NCBI GenBank assembly: GCA_030824805.1
Contig: JAPJRC010000080.1
Span: 1 to 9,094 of the forward strand
Length of the DNA stretch: 9,094 bases
Direction of reading: 5' to 3'
Source: Micavibrio sp.
GTDB taxonomy: Bacteria; Pseudomonadota; Alphaproteobacteria; Micavibrionales; Micavibrionaceae
In this document: piece by piece, positions 1-6,593 of the stretch
How the letters are laid out: each line of letters starts with the position of its first letter
Position numbering within the stretch: the stretch's first letter is position 1
Program-made: the position numbers and the translations under genes
Notes under the pieces: generated by a model
What the model saw: only the letters and a program-made list of their open reading frames with translations
Database searches by the model: none
What the model was told of the DNA's origin: nothing

Positions 1-305
<305 letters not shown>

Positions 306-382
306 GATCTCATCTCATATCACTCTCATTTGAAATTGAGGTGTCCTAGAACACCCCTAAATCACCGGAGTGATTGAAAAGT

Positions 383-441
383 GCAAGGACCCTGCTTAGC
401 GTCACATAACTATGTGAATAGATACGTGGCCTTGCAGGGTC
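383..441 (-). repeat. Nested inverted repeats in the rrn leader
   Basis: The 8-bp arms gaccctgc (388-395) and gcagggtc (434-441) enclose a second inverted repeat, tcacata (402-408) / tatgtga (411-417). A competing 6-bp pairing also exists: gcaagg (383-388) with ccttgc (430-435). It shares bases with the first stem, so only one of the two can form at a time. The position just upstream of mature 16S suggests a processing or folding element. Confidence 0.6.
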
Positions 442-505
442 TTTTGAATATGCTTTCAACATACCCACAGACGCTGCTGCCTGCGTATCTTCTCTTTCTT
501 ATTTA

Positions 506-520
506 CGATGTTCAAGAACC
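506..520 (-). promoter_or_regulatory. boxA antitermination element of the rrn leader
   Basis: On the minus strand this reads GGTTCTTGAACATCG. It resembles the alphaproteobacterial rrn leader motif (GCTCTTTGACATTG-like) that binds the NusB-NusE complex. It is followed by an A/G-rich AAATAAGAAAGAGAAGA stretch, also typical of these leaders. It lies about 80 nt after the predicted start point and about 200 nt before mature 16S, where boxA is expected. Confidence 0.7.
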
Positions 521-601
521 GAGCGGCTTGACTACCAAAATGGCGGCCAGTCCGCAAGCAGTATTTCGAGTTACCCCGAAAGAATTTTTGACGATGTCGA
601 T

Positions 602-631
602 TTTATATACCCTTGGAGGGATCGCCGTCAA
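602..631 (-). promoter_or_regulatory. rrn operon promoter (sigma70-type)
   Basis: On the minus strand, a -35 TTGACG lies at 626-631. The -10 is TATAAA at 602-607 (18-nt spacer) or TATATA at 604-609 (16-nt spacer). Transcription would begin near 594, giving a leader of about 290 nt. An A/T-rich stretch (GGCAAAAATAGTTCTCTTAAGAAG) abuts the -35 and could act as an UP element. It is the only strong promoter-like pair between the 16S gene and the ClpS-like gene that faces the rRNA. Confidence 0.75.
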
Positions 632-744
632 CTTCTTAAGAGAACTATTTTTGCCTTGCGGCCCGTCTCTTTTCGAAGACCGTGCAGCTCGTTGTCTGCG
701 TCGGTGGAGGGGGTTATATGCGGAAGGTTCCCTGCTGTAAACCC

Positions 745-773
745 TTTTTTTAAACTTTTTTTAATTTTTTTTT
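745..773 (-). promoter_or_regulatory. Three phased A-tracts (predicted curved DNA) upstream of the rrn promoter
   Basis: Homopolymer runs on the plus strand are T7 (745-751), T7 (756-762) and T9 (765-773). Their centres are about 748, 759 and 769, so they repeat every 10-11 bp, once per helical turn. In-phase A-tracts bend DNA. They lie about 115-145 bp upstream of the rrn -35, a place where curvature or nucleoid-protein binding can affect rrn promoters. The sequence pattern is certain; the regulatory role is inferred. Confidence 0.5.
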
Positions 774-781
774 AGAAGCTT

Positions 782-806
782 AAAAAACCAAGGATTTCCA
801 AAGGTT
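782..806 (-). terminator. Weak candidate terminator after the ClpS-like gene
   Basis: Just after the stop codon the minus strand reads AACC-TTT-GG-AAAT-CC-TT-GGTTTTTT. This is a short interrupted stem (AACC/GGTT, then GG/CC) followed by a run of T. The stem is weak and internally mismatched, so termination here is only a possibility. It would protect the rrn promoter region from upstream transcription. Confidence 0.3.
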
Positions 807-1232
807 TTAGACCCTATCCAAGGCCATGACCGCCCCGTGCCCCCAATGGCCGAGATATTTTCGGGCGTCGATAATCTTCTGCTCACCCACTTCGTAAGGG
901 TATGTGCCCGCAATCGCTGATCCCGAACGCCGTGCGAGCACACGGATATCGAATGCTTCTTCGGGATCTTTCCTGAAATGCTTTTGCAACACGCTTTCGA
1001 TCAAGCCGACGGGCACATGCTTGTTGTCCAGCAAAAGAACATCGTATTTTGAGGGGCGTGGCGCCTGCCCCCCTTTTGGTGAGGCTGTTGCATCGTGATG
1101 TGGAACAAGAGCGAAAAGATTTGCCCTTATACGCTCGGCCTCGCGTTCCTTACGGTGTCTGGAAGCCATGCTTATCACGCAAACAGCAACAATGCCGCAA
1201 GATGCCAAAGCAAACGGAAGATTGATACCCAT
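807..1232 (-). CDS. Membrane-anchored ClpS-like protein (divergent N-degron adaptor fold)
   Basis: This 141-aa protein has a hydrophobic segment at about residues 4-22, then a basic stretch (RHRKEREAERIR), which predicts the C-terminal part in the cytoplasm. Residues 61-141 align without gaps to the ClpS core that delivers N-degron substrates to ClpAP: KYDVLLL, the VLQKHF helix, GSAIAG and YPYEVGEQKI. Normal ClpS proteins are soluble and about 85-105 aa. The residues that hold the substrate N-terminus are changed. By alignment to E. coli ClpS, N34 is Asp69, D35 is Asn70, D36 is Lys71, T38 is Val73, M40 is Val75 and H66 is Arg101. The E-x2-E-x-K pattern on the side that contacts ClpA is kept (Glu114, Glu117, Lys119). 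The start is supported by a GAGGGG ribosome site seven bases upstream and by a promoter at 1260-1288. The fold assignment is firm; the function is unknown. It may be an adaptor with another substrate type or a non-proteolytic relative. Confidence 0.8.
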   Translation of the reverse strand: MGINLPFALASCGIVAVCVISMASRHRKEREAERIRANLFALVPHHDATASPKGGQAPRPSKYDVLLLDNKHVPVGLIESVLQKHFRKDPEEAFDIRVLARRSGSAIAGTYPYEVGEQKIIDARKYLGHWGHGAVMALDRV

Positions 1233-1259
1233 AGCAAAGCCCCTCTATAGATATATTAG

Positions 1260-1288
1260 AGATTATTCATGCAATTAGCGCATGTCAA
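1260..1288 (-). promoter_or_regulatory. Promoter of the ClpS-like gene
   Basis: On the minus strand, a consensus -35 TTGACA (1283-1288) and -10 TAATCT (1260-1265) are separated by exactly 17 nt. The start point would be near 1253, leaving a 5' leader of about 20 nt with the GAGGGG ribosome site (1240-1245). The layout TTGACATGC-N6-TGCAT-N3-TAATCT is the same as in the promoter at 2156-2184. Confidence 0.75.
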
Positions 1289-1294
1289 CCATGC
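1269..1294. promoter_or_regulatory. Three-half-site operator candidate over the ClpS-like promoter
   Basis: Plus-strand half-sites are atgc (1269-1272), gcat (1280-1283) and atgc (1291-1294), each exactly 11 bp from the next. They form two overlapping dyads: atgc-N7-gcat inside the -35/-10 spacer, and gcatg-N5-catgc across the -35 (1280-1294). The same geometry occurs at 2165-2190. A bound regulator would block RNA polymerase. The regulator is not identified. Confidence 0.5.
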
Positions 1295-1320
1295 ATAATA
1301 TGAATCCGGGTTTTACAGGC

Positions 1321-2121
1321 TTAAAACATATTCAGCTTCAAGGCTGTTTCCACCGCGCGTTGCACGCCATCAAAGCCTGCGGACGGAATGGACACTCCCT
1401 GGCGCAGAGGTACGTTCTGCCCCTCACCCGTGTATCGAAGACCCTTTGGTGTAGCGATCGCATTCGCGTACCACGCAGAAAGCGTTTTCGGCAAAGGCTG
1501 CGGCGACATCGCTTCCGCCGCCGATACGATTGGAATGCCGTACACGACGGCGTTGTGGTTCTGACCTATGTTTTGCGTTAGCGCAGCAACGTAGGTCTCG
1601 CCATCCTGCATGCCCGATTGCTCGCCATCGCCGGCAATAACAACGGAACGCGTGATCGATTGAATGCCGTATGCCTGCTCGCTATCGAATAGACGTGCGG
1701 CCGTGTCATATGCCGCAGCGATGTTCGTGGAAGAGCCCAGCGAAGGCGAACTGCGCGGCAAATTGTTTTGAGAATCGAAAAACACCTCATCGGCAAAAGA
1801 GGCAGCATCTTCTGCGTTTCTGATTACTGCAGTCACAGTGTGCTGCGCGGTGCTCCCGAAGAAAACGACACTCATCCCGTAACGAAGGCCGCTGTTGAAT
1901 TGAGACTGCGATTCCGGAGATTTAAGCGCGCGGCTGTAGCCTTCCATCATCAGGGCGCGCTCGGCTTCATCTACAGAACTGGAAACATCGATAACAAGCA
2001 CGGTGTGCATGTCGACGATTTCTGTTTTCATGGGAGGGACATCGGCAGCCTGCGTAGGTGTCGCCGCTTGCAGCGCCCCCGCGAGAACAACACCACCCAG
2101 AACAGACGACAATTTGGACAT
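1321..2121 (-). CDS. Secreted von Willebrand factor A domain protein, DUF1194-like
   Basis: This is a 266-aa protein. Residues 1-26 form a signal peptide (basic MSK, a hydrophobic core, then a TPTQA-A type signal peptidase I site), so the product is expected in the periplasm or outside. The rest is one VWA fold with a complete metal-ion (MIDAS) site: D45-x-S47-x-S49 in VIDVSSS, Thr132 in GSSTN and Asp165 in VIAGDGE. Spacing and the SVDEAER..GY..AL segment resemble the DUF1194 family, whose role is unknown. There is no second membrane segment or lipobox. The ATG at 2121 is chosen because a GGGGGG ribosome site lies five bases upstream. The longer frame, starting with TTG at 2184, begins inside the promoter -35. 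It stands alone between its own promoter and the ClpS-like promoter. The VWA fold is secure; the family name is moderately so. Confidence 0.8.
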   Translation of the reverse strand: MSKLSSVLGGVVLAGALQAATPTQAADVPPMKTEIVDMHTVLVIDVSSSVDEAERALMMEGYSRALKSPESQSQFNSGLRYGMSVVFFGSTAQHTVTAVIRNAEDAASFADEVFFDSQNNLPRSSPSLGSSTNIAAAYDTAARLFDSEQAYGIQSITRSVVIAGDGEQSGMQDGETYVAALTQNIGQNHNAVVYGIPIVSAAEAMSPQPLPKTLSAWYANAIATPKGLRYTGEGQNVPLRQGVSIPSAGFDGVQRAVETALKLNMF

Positions 2122-2155
2122 AGCAACCCCCCGCACATAATGGAAACTCAGGGGC

Positions 2156-2184
2156 AGATTAGCTATGCATAATATGCATGTCAA
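2156..2184 (-). promoter_or_regulatory. Promoter of the VWA gene
   Basis: On the minus strand, -35 TTGACA (2179-2184) and -10 TAATCT (2156-2161) are 17 nt apart. The start point would be near 2149, giving a leader of about 28 nt with the G-rich ribosome site (2127-2132). The hexamers and internal ATGC/TGCAT positions match the ClpS-like gene promoter exactly, which suggests shared control. Confidence 0.75.
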
Positions 2185-2190
2185 GCATGC
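2165..2190. promoter_or_regulatory. Three-half-site operator candidate over the VWA promoter
   Basis: Half-sites are atgc (2165-2168), gcat (2176-2179) and atgc (2187-2190), again at exact 11-bp steps. They form atgc-N7-gcat in the spacer and gcatg-N5-catgc across the -35 (2176-2190). The 15-mer at 2176-2190 matches 1280-1294 at 14 of 15 positions. A 12-mer, atgcataatatg, is also shared: 2165-2176 here and 1291-1302 at the other promoter, where it lies upstream of the -35. Confidence 0.5.
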
Positions 2191-2193
2191 GAT

Positions 2194-2646
2194 TTATAAA
2201 AGGCCGAGTTTTTTCAGTTCTTCGGCCATTTCCTCCGGCAGGTCCTCTTCTTCGCTTCCCGCAACATAAATCCCGCGATCTTTGGGGACCCCCGCACCTT
2301 CCAAGTAACGCCAACCCTGAATGGCGCGCTTTTGAACCGCCATTGTTCTATAAAGCACAGGCTCGACCACTATCTTGCACCAGTTGGAATCATCATCCTC
2401 GACCATCTGAAAGCCGAGAATTTTCTGACGCACCTGTATCCTGTTTTTGAGGATCCAGTATATGGAACCTCCCGAAGCCAGAATTTCTTCGCCGCGTTTG
2501 GGGGCATAACGTGTATACGCCCATGTTGCCTGGATGTCCTTATATTTGAATTTGTTGCCGGCCTGACGGGCGATCAGTTGGTCTATTTCCTGCAAGCCTG
2601 CGGCGGTTTTAAGAAGATTTATGGACATGCCTCTAGATGTATTCAT
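2194..2646 (-). CDS. DUF1489 family protein
   Basis: This 150-aa protein is recognised from conserved blocks of the DUF1489 family, which occurs widely in Alphaproteobacteria and has no known function. The blocks are RYAPKRGEEIL (about 46-56), GGSIYWILK (59-67), IQVRQKILGF (70-79), KIVVEP (91-96) and RAIQGWRYLE (107-116). It has no signal peptide or membrane segment, so it is probably cytoplasmic. The C-terminal 20 residues form an acidic tail (SEEEDLPEEMAEE). Two starts are possible. The ATG at 2646 is used here, but family members usually begin at MSINLLK, which is the ATG at 2628; neither has a good ribosome site. It begins 29 bp after the GT4 gene on the same strand, so the two may be cotranscribed although their functions look unrelated. 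Confidence 0.85.
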   Translation of the reverse strand: MNTSRGMSINLLKTAAGLQEIDQLIARQAGNKFKYKDIQATWAYTRYAPKRGEEILASGGSIYWILKNRIQVRQKILGFQMVEDDDSNWCKIVVEPVLYRTMAVQKRAIQGWRYLEGAGVPKDRGIYVAGSEEEDLPEEMAEELKKLGLL

Positions 2647-2675
2647 TCACCGCAAAATGACAAGTCCTTATCGCG

Positions 2676-3899
2676 TTAGGCGTAGCTGTATTCCGGCAGC
2701 ATCCCGCGGCCCTGCCTTTGTTCACGGCCCTGTTCGGCCAGACTTCTGTAGAGGAAAGCGTATTCCGCATTTACCACGCGGTTATTGTAGTAACGCTCGA
2801 CATGCTTTCTGGCCGATGTCGCGATCATTTCGCGCATACCGGGTTCTATAGAAAGGATGCGCTCCCATGCATTGGCGCGGGCCTCCGCATCGCGTGGCTC
2901 AACGATTATACCGTGACCCGAAAGAATTCCGGGCAACATATCGACATTGGTTGCAACACAAATGGTTTCACACGCCATGGCCTCCGGCAACACCAGCCCG
3001 AATGGTTCATACAACGAGCAGATATTCGAGATATCCCAGGAGCTGTAGAGCCGCGGCATATCGTTGCGCGCTCCTAGAATAAGGGTTTTGTCGTCGACGC
3101 CCAGCGTTCGGGAAATTTCATGCAGTTCACCATCTGCCGTCCCTTTGCCGCAAACCATGAAAACGCACTTTGCGTACAGATCCGGATTCTTCTGCTTAAG
3201 GGCCGCCGCCGCATAAAGGACATTGGGTATGTCCTTGCTTGGGTCTGCCTTGCTGTGGCGGCCTGCCCCACCGATGATAATAGCGTCCTCCGGCAAACCG
3301 AATTCCCGGCACACATCCTTCTTTGCGTCCTGTATGGGCTGGAAATGGTCGGTATCAACGCCATTTCCCAATTCGATAACCGAATCCTGTCGCATGCCCG
3401 CTTTGACCAATTCGTCGGTCGTGCGCGCTGAAATCGAATGGATATGAACATTCTCCGCCAGCGATAAAGCGCTCAATGCTCTTAGCCTTATATTGGTCAG
3501 AGGGGTCTTCTTGTCGGCAACAACAGAAGGACAATCAATTGAAAGCAGTATTGGCGTATTGCCGATGAAAGGCGCAATCGGGAGTAAATCCATGTTGGTC
3601 GACATGTGCCATGAATGCACAAGCGAAGGCGCGTGATCCTTTATCGCGTTGCTTATGGTCAGGGTCCGGAAAGCCCCGCCGAGCAAGGACCAGTCTGCCG
3701 TTTCGGGCGCGCATTTTACGGTTGCATTGCTTAAAGCGTTGAATTCGTCGGTAAGCCCGGGCGTTCCGTCAAATGTCAGGATAACGTGATGTATATCCGG
3801 ATCGGGATATTCTTTCAGCATATGGAGAAGCTTCGTGCGAATACCGCCAACTTCCACATGCTCCAAAATATGCAAAATATTAGTAGTACTCTCTACCAT
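2676..3899 (-). CDS. Glycosyltransferase family 4 (GT-B fold)
   Basis: This 407-aa protein has the length and two-domain layout of GT4 retaining glycosyltransferases, which move a sugar from a nucleotide donor to a lipid-linked glycan at the cytoplasmic face. The N-terminal domain begins ILHILEHVEVGGIRTKLL, with the usual GG turn at residues 18-19. The linker carries NGVDTDHFQP (179-188). The C-terminal domain has R214 and K222 near the donor phosphates, CGKG (250-253), and the E-x7-E motif EPFGLVLPE (298-306). There is no signal or membrane segment. The start at 3899 keeps the first beta strand intact but has no visible Shine-Dalgarno; the DNA upstream is A/T-rich with an ATTAAT-N4-ATTAAT repeat at 3905-3920. 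It is divergent from the export gene, 192 bp away, and probably works on the same polysaccharide. Donor and linkage cannot be read from sequence. Confidence 0.88.
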   Translation of the reverse strand: MVESTTNILHILEHVEVGGIRTKLLHMLKEYPDPDIHHVILTFDGTPGLTDEFNALSNATVKCAPETADWSLLGGAFRTLTISNAIKDHAPSLVHSWHMSTNMDLLPIAPFIGNTPILLSIDCPSVVADKKTPLTNIRLRALSALSLAENVHIHSISARTTDELVKAGMRQDSVIELGNGVDTDHFQPIQDAKKDVCREFGLPEDAIIIGGAGRHSKADPSKDIPNVLYAAAALKQKNPDLYAKCVFMVCGKGTADGELHEISRTLGVDDKTLILGARNDMPRLYSSWDISNICSLYEPFGLVLPEAMACETICVATNVDMLPGILSGHGIIVEPRDAEARANAWERILSIEPGMREMIATSARKHVERYYNNRVVNAEYAFLYRSLAEQGREQRQGRGMLPEYSYA

Positions 3900-4091
3900 A
3901 AATTATTAATCTATATTAATTAAATATGGCTAAGCGTAATAAAAATACGTCTTTATTTCTATAAAAAAATACTCAGAACACACTGATCTTTAGAATTCCG
4001 CCCAAAAACGGACCTAAGCGCTATTACACCCTTTAAAAATGCACATACCACTGTATAGTTGTGCACAGGTTAACCACCACCCGCCCTGATA
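3900..4091. promoter_or_regulatory. Divergent intergenic region between GT4 and export genes
   Basis: These 192 bp are A/T-rich and must hold promoters for both directions. Rightward, the best -10 is TATAGT (4054-4059), with a poor -35 (CTTTAA, 4031-4036) 17 nt upstream. An inverted repeat tgcaca (4040-4045) / tgtgca (4060-4065) brackets this -10. Leftward, no convincing -35/-10 pair was found; TATAGA close to the GT4 start would give an almost leaderless message. The hexamer taagcg occurs at 3931-3936 and 4015-4020. No RNA gene or small reading frame is evident. Confidence 0.4.
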
Positions 4092-6593
4092 ATGACCCCT
4101 GCAAAGACAAAATATGCGATTGCCTTCCTTGGCTGGCTGACGCTTTGCGCTCCGGCGAGCTTCGCTTATGCCCAGCAGCTGGCCTCAAACATGAGTGCAC
4201 CCTGGATGGAAGACGAACCGTCTCCTTCCGTAACCAAGACACAGGACGACGACAAATGGGCACCAAAACCACTGACGATCGCCGATCTGGAAAAACTGGG
4301 ACTGGACCCGCAGGAACGCAGCGGCGCCAAACCCCGTAACACTACATCGTATACAGCGATCGAAACGCTTTATTCCGACCGTGCGGACGAAGATCTGGAA
4401 TTGTTCGGCTATGACCTGTTCGATGCGGCCAACAAACCCTCCGGAAAACTTCCGGCTGGCAAAGTACAGGACAATTATGTGCTGAGCGTAGGCGACAGGC
4501 TTGAAATTATTGTGCGTGGGCAGGAACAGGCACGTAAAGATTACGAAATAAACACGCGCGGTGAGCTTGTAACAGACGCATTCTCTCCGGTAATGGCCGC
4601 AGGGCGCACACTGGGTGATATAAAAAAATCCCTAGAAGAAGAAGCCGCACGGCTTCACAATGTGCAGATATCGGTAAACCTTACCTCTCCACGCCAGATA
4701 GACGTTCTGGTTATCGGCGAGGTCTTAAAACCCGGAAGAAAAACCCTCACCGCGTTTCACTCTGTGCTCGACGCACTTCAGGAATCAGACGGAATCAAAA
4801 GAACAGGCTCCTTGCGCCGCGTGAAATTGGTACGGGCGGGAAAAAGCGAATTTATCGATCTCTATAGCGTTTTGATGCAGGGCGGATCTTCCGCCGACAA
4901 ACCGCTGCGCGATGGCGACCGCATCATTGTGCCCACCATTGGCCCCACAGTTGCCATCTCCGGCGCTGTAAAACGTCCCGGCGTTTACGAGATAAGACGA
5001 GGAGACAATCTCAGCGCCTTGGAAATGCTCGGCATGGCCGGCGGTGTTCTGGCACCGGGCAACAACCGGTTCATGCGTCTTGCACTTAACGGCGACGGTC
5101 GCGAGACGGTGGAAGATGTATCGGAACCTGCAAAGAAATCCTTTGGCGACGGCAGTCTTTTGAATGTGGCGCAAGCAACCGCGAAACGATCCGAAAATAT
5201 TGAACTTTCAGGGCACACGCGCGAACCAGGCGAACACGATCTCAAAAAGGCAAAAAGCCTTTCTGAGTTGATACGCAGCGAACAGGTGTTCGGAGATTCT
5301 TTATATCCCCTTATCGGTGTGATCGAGCGTCGCGATCCAAAGTCATTGACCAAAACGCTGATAGAATTCTCTCCGCGGCAGGTTCTGCAGAAAGAACATG
5401 ACACGAAACTGCATGAAGGCGATGTTGTTCATCTGTTCTCGATGGAACAAATCCGCAACCTCGGTCAGAACGTGGCGCAGGAGCCTTTGCTGCAAAAAGT
5501 TTCCTATCAGACAGACAAAAAAGACGCCGATATCAAAGATGGACTGATTGCCTCTTTCCTCGAAGAACGCTCGGCCTTCGTGCGGGGCGCCGTTCGCCAA
5601 CCAGGGGCTTATCCCGTGTCCGAAGACACAACGCTAGAATCTCTGATATCCGCAGCCGGCGGTCCCACCATAGAGGCCAACAAGGACAATATAGAAGTAA
5701 CATCCCGCCTTATCCCTGTTGATGAAGAATCCGATTCGATGGCGCCCAACAGACGCAATGTAACTCTGGATCAGGCGAAACTAGAAACAATACGCGTGGC
5801 CCCCGGTGATACGGTGCGTGTAAACCAGAAATTCAACCGCGTGGAAGAGCAAAGCATCACGCTGCTCGGCGAGGTCAAAAACCCGGGCAAATACGACCTT
5901 ACGCCGGGCGATACCATGCTCACACTCATCAAGCGCGCTGGGGGCCTGACAGACATAGCCTATCCGGATGGCGTTATTTTTTCACGCGCGAGCGAAAGAA
6001 AACAGGAAGAAAACCGGTACAAAACGCAGGCGCGTGATCTGGAAATGAAGCTTGCCGAAGCGATGCGCCAGGAAAACAAGGACACCAAACCCGATATGGC
6101 CCAGATAAATGCTGCACAGGGTCTTATATCCCAGCTTCGCGACGCAAAGGCGGTAGGCCGCATCACGGTCGAAGCCGATCCGAATATTCTCGTCTCTGAT
6201 AAGGAGCAGGATATACTTCTGGAAGGCGGCGATAAGATCTACATCCCGAGACGTCCGCTTACGGTGCGAGTGGGCGGAGAGGTTCTCTCTCCCGCCGCGC
6301 TGCAATTCCGCAAGGGTAAGAATGCCGAAAATTATATAGAGGAAGCCGGCGGAACAACATATTTCGCAGACGCAGACCGCGCCTTTGTCGTTTACCCGGA
6401 CGGAAGCGCAAAACCGCTTTCGGTTTCCGCATGGAAGCAAGGCGTGACCATGATTCCGCCAGGGTCGACAATCATCGTTCCAAGAGATCCAAAACCATTT
6501 GATTTCCTTGAAAGCGCGGAAACCATTTCCACCATTCTTGCCAATATAGCCCTCACCGGTTTTTATCTGGATGATCTTGGCGATGACGATTAA
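4092..6593 (+). CDS. Wza-type polysaccharide export protein with six SLBB-like domains
   Basis: At 833 aa this is more than twice E. coli Wza (379 aa). Residues 1-27 are a signal peptide ending AYA-QQ. Cys19 is not in a proper lipobox (LTLC), so unlike Wza it is probably not a lipoprotein. The Poly_export domain starts near residue 126 (YVLSVGDRLEIIVRG). Six SLBB-like units with the G-x-V-x-x-PG-x-Y theme follow, beginning near residues 203, 287, 370, 495, 587 and 724. A charged predicted coiled coil (about 632-690) separates the fifth and sixth. Near the C-terminus, ETISTILANIALTGFYL could be the helix that crosses the outer membrane, followed by an acidic DDLGDDD tail. Proteins of this class form the periplasmic and outer-membrane channel for capsule or exopolysaccharide. 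No clear Shine-Dalgarno precedes the ATG. The last 11 bp overlap the next gene, so the two are translationally linked. Confidence 0.92.
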   Translation: MTPAKTKYAIAFLGWLTLCAPASFAYAQQLASNMSAPWMEDEPSPSVTKTQDDDKWAPKPLTIADLEKLGLDPQERSGAKPRNTTSYTAIETLYSDRADEDLELFGYDLFDAANKPSGKLPAGKVQDNYVLSVGDRLEIIVRGQEQARKDYEINTRGELVTDAFSPVMAAGRTLGDIKKSLEEEAARLHNVQISVNLTSPRQIDVLVIGEVLKPGRKTLTAFHSVLDALQESDGIKRTGSLRRVKLVRAGKSEFIDLYSVLMQGGSSADKPLRDGDRIIVPTIGPTVAISGAVKRPGVYEIRRGDNLSALEMLGMAGGVLAPGNNRFMRLALNGDGRETVEDVSEPAKKSFGDGSLLNVAQATAKRSENIELSGHTREPGEHDLKKAKSLSELIRSEQVFGDSLYPLIGVIERRDPKSLTKTLIEFSPRQVLQKEHDTKLHEGDVVHLFSMEQIRNLGQNVAQEPLLQKVSYQTDKKDADIKDGLIASFLEERSAFVRGAVRQPGAYPVSEDTTLESLISAAGGPTIEANKDNIEVTSRLIPVDEESDSMAPNRRNVTLDQAKLETIRVAPGDTVRVNQKFNRVEEQSITLLGEVKNPGKYDLTPGDTMLTLIKRAGGLTDIAYPDGVIFSRASERKQEENRYKTQARDLEMKLAEAMRQENKDTKPDMAQINAAQGLISQLRDAKAVGRITVEADPNILVSDKEQDILLEGGDKIYIPRRPLTVRVGGEVLSPAALQFRKGKNAENYIEEAGGTTYFADADRAFVVYPDGSAKPLSVSAWKQGVTMIPPGSTIIVPRDPKPFDFLESAETISTILANIALTGFYLDDLGDDD

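Larger units (their letters stand above)
306..595 (-). other. rrn operon leader (pre-16S 5' transcribed spacer)
   Basis: This is the roughly 290-nt transcribed leader between the predicted rrn start point and mature 16S. It holds a boxA antitermination element (506-520) and several hairpins. A stem pairs 388-395 (gaccctgc) with 434-441 (gcagggtc) around an inner hairpin at 402-417 (tcacat/atgtga). A small near-palindrome lies at 340-355 (ggtgt..acacc) and a perfect 5-bp stem with a 4-nt loop at 361-374 (atcac-cgga-gtgat). In rrn operons such leader stems pair or fold for RNase III processing and 30S assembly; that role here is inferred. A plus-strand reading frame across 381-740 is judged accidental because it covers this leader and the rrn promoter. 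Confidence 0.75.

Noticed and set aside
381..740. Plus-strand open frame of 119 codons
   Set aside because: It lies across the rrn leader, boxA and the rrn promoter on the other strand, has no ribosome site, and its translation resembles no protein family.
1282..1581. Plus-strand frame of 99 codons, very arginine-rich
   Set aside because: It runs antisense through the VWA gene. Its composition is what the complementary strand of that gene gives, and its start overlaps the ClpS-like promoter.
2122..2184. Longer start (TTG at 2184) for the VWA protein
   Set aside because: The TTG is part of the -35 TTGACA, and the ATG at 2121 has a G-rich ribosome site and begins a proper signal peptide.
3906..3923. 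Possible CtrA site (TTAA repeats) upstream of the GT4 gene
   Set aside because: CtrA sites need TTAA-N7-TTAA. The TTAA copies here start 10 and 14 bp after the first, so the spacing is wrong, and the region is simply A/T-rich.
3900..4091. Small RNA or tRNA in the divergent gap
   Set aside because: No cloverleaf, no stable hairpin followed by a T-run, and no conserved RNA motif could be found by eye.
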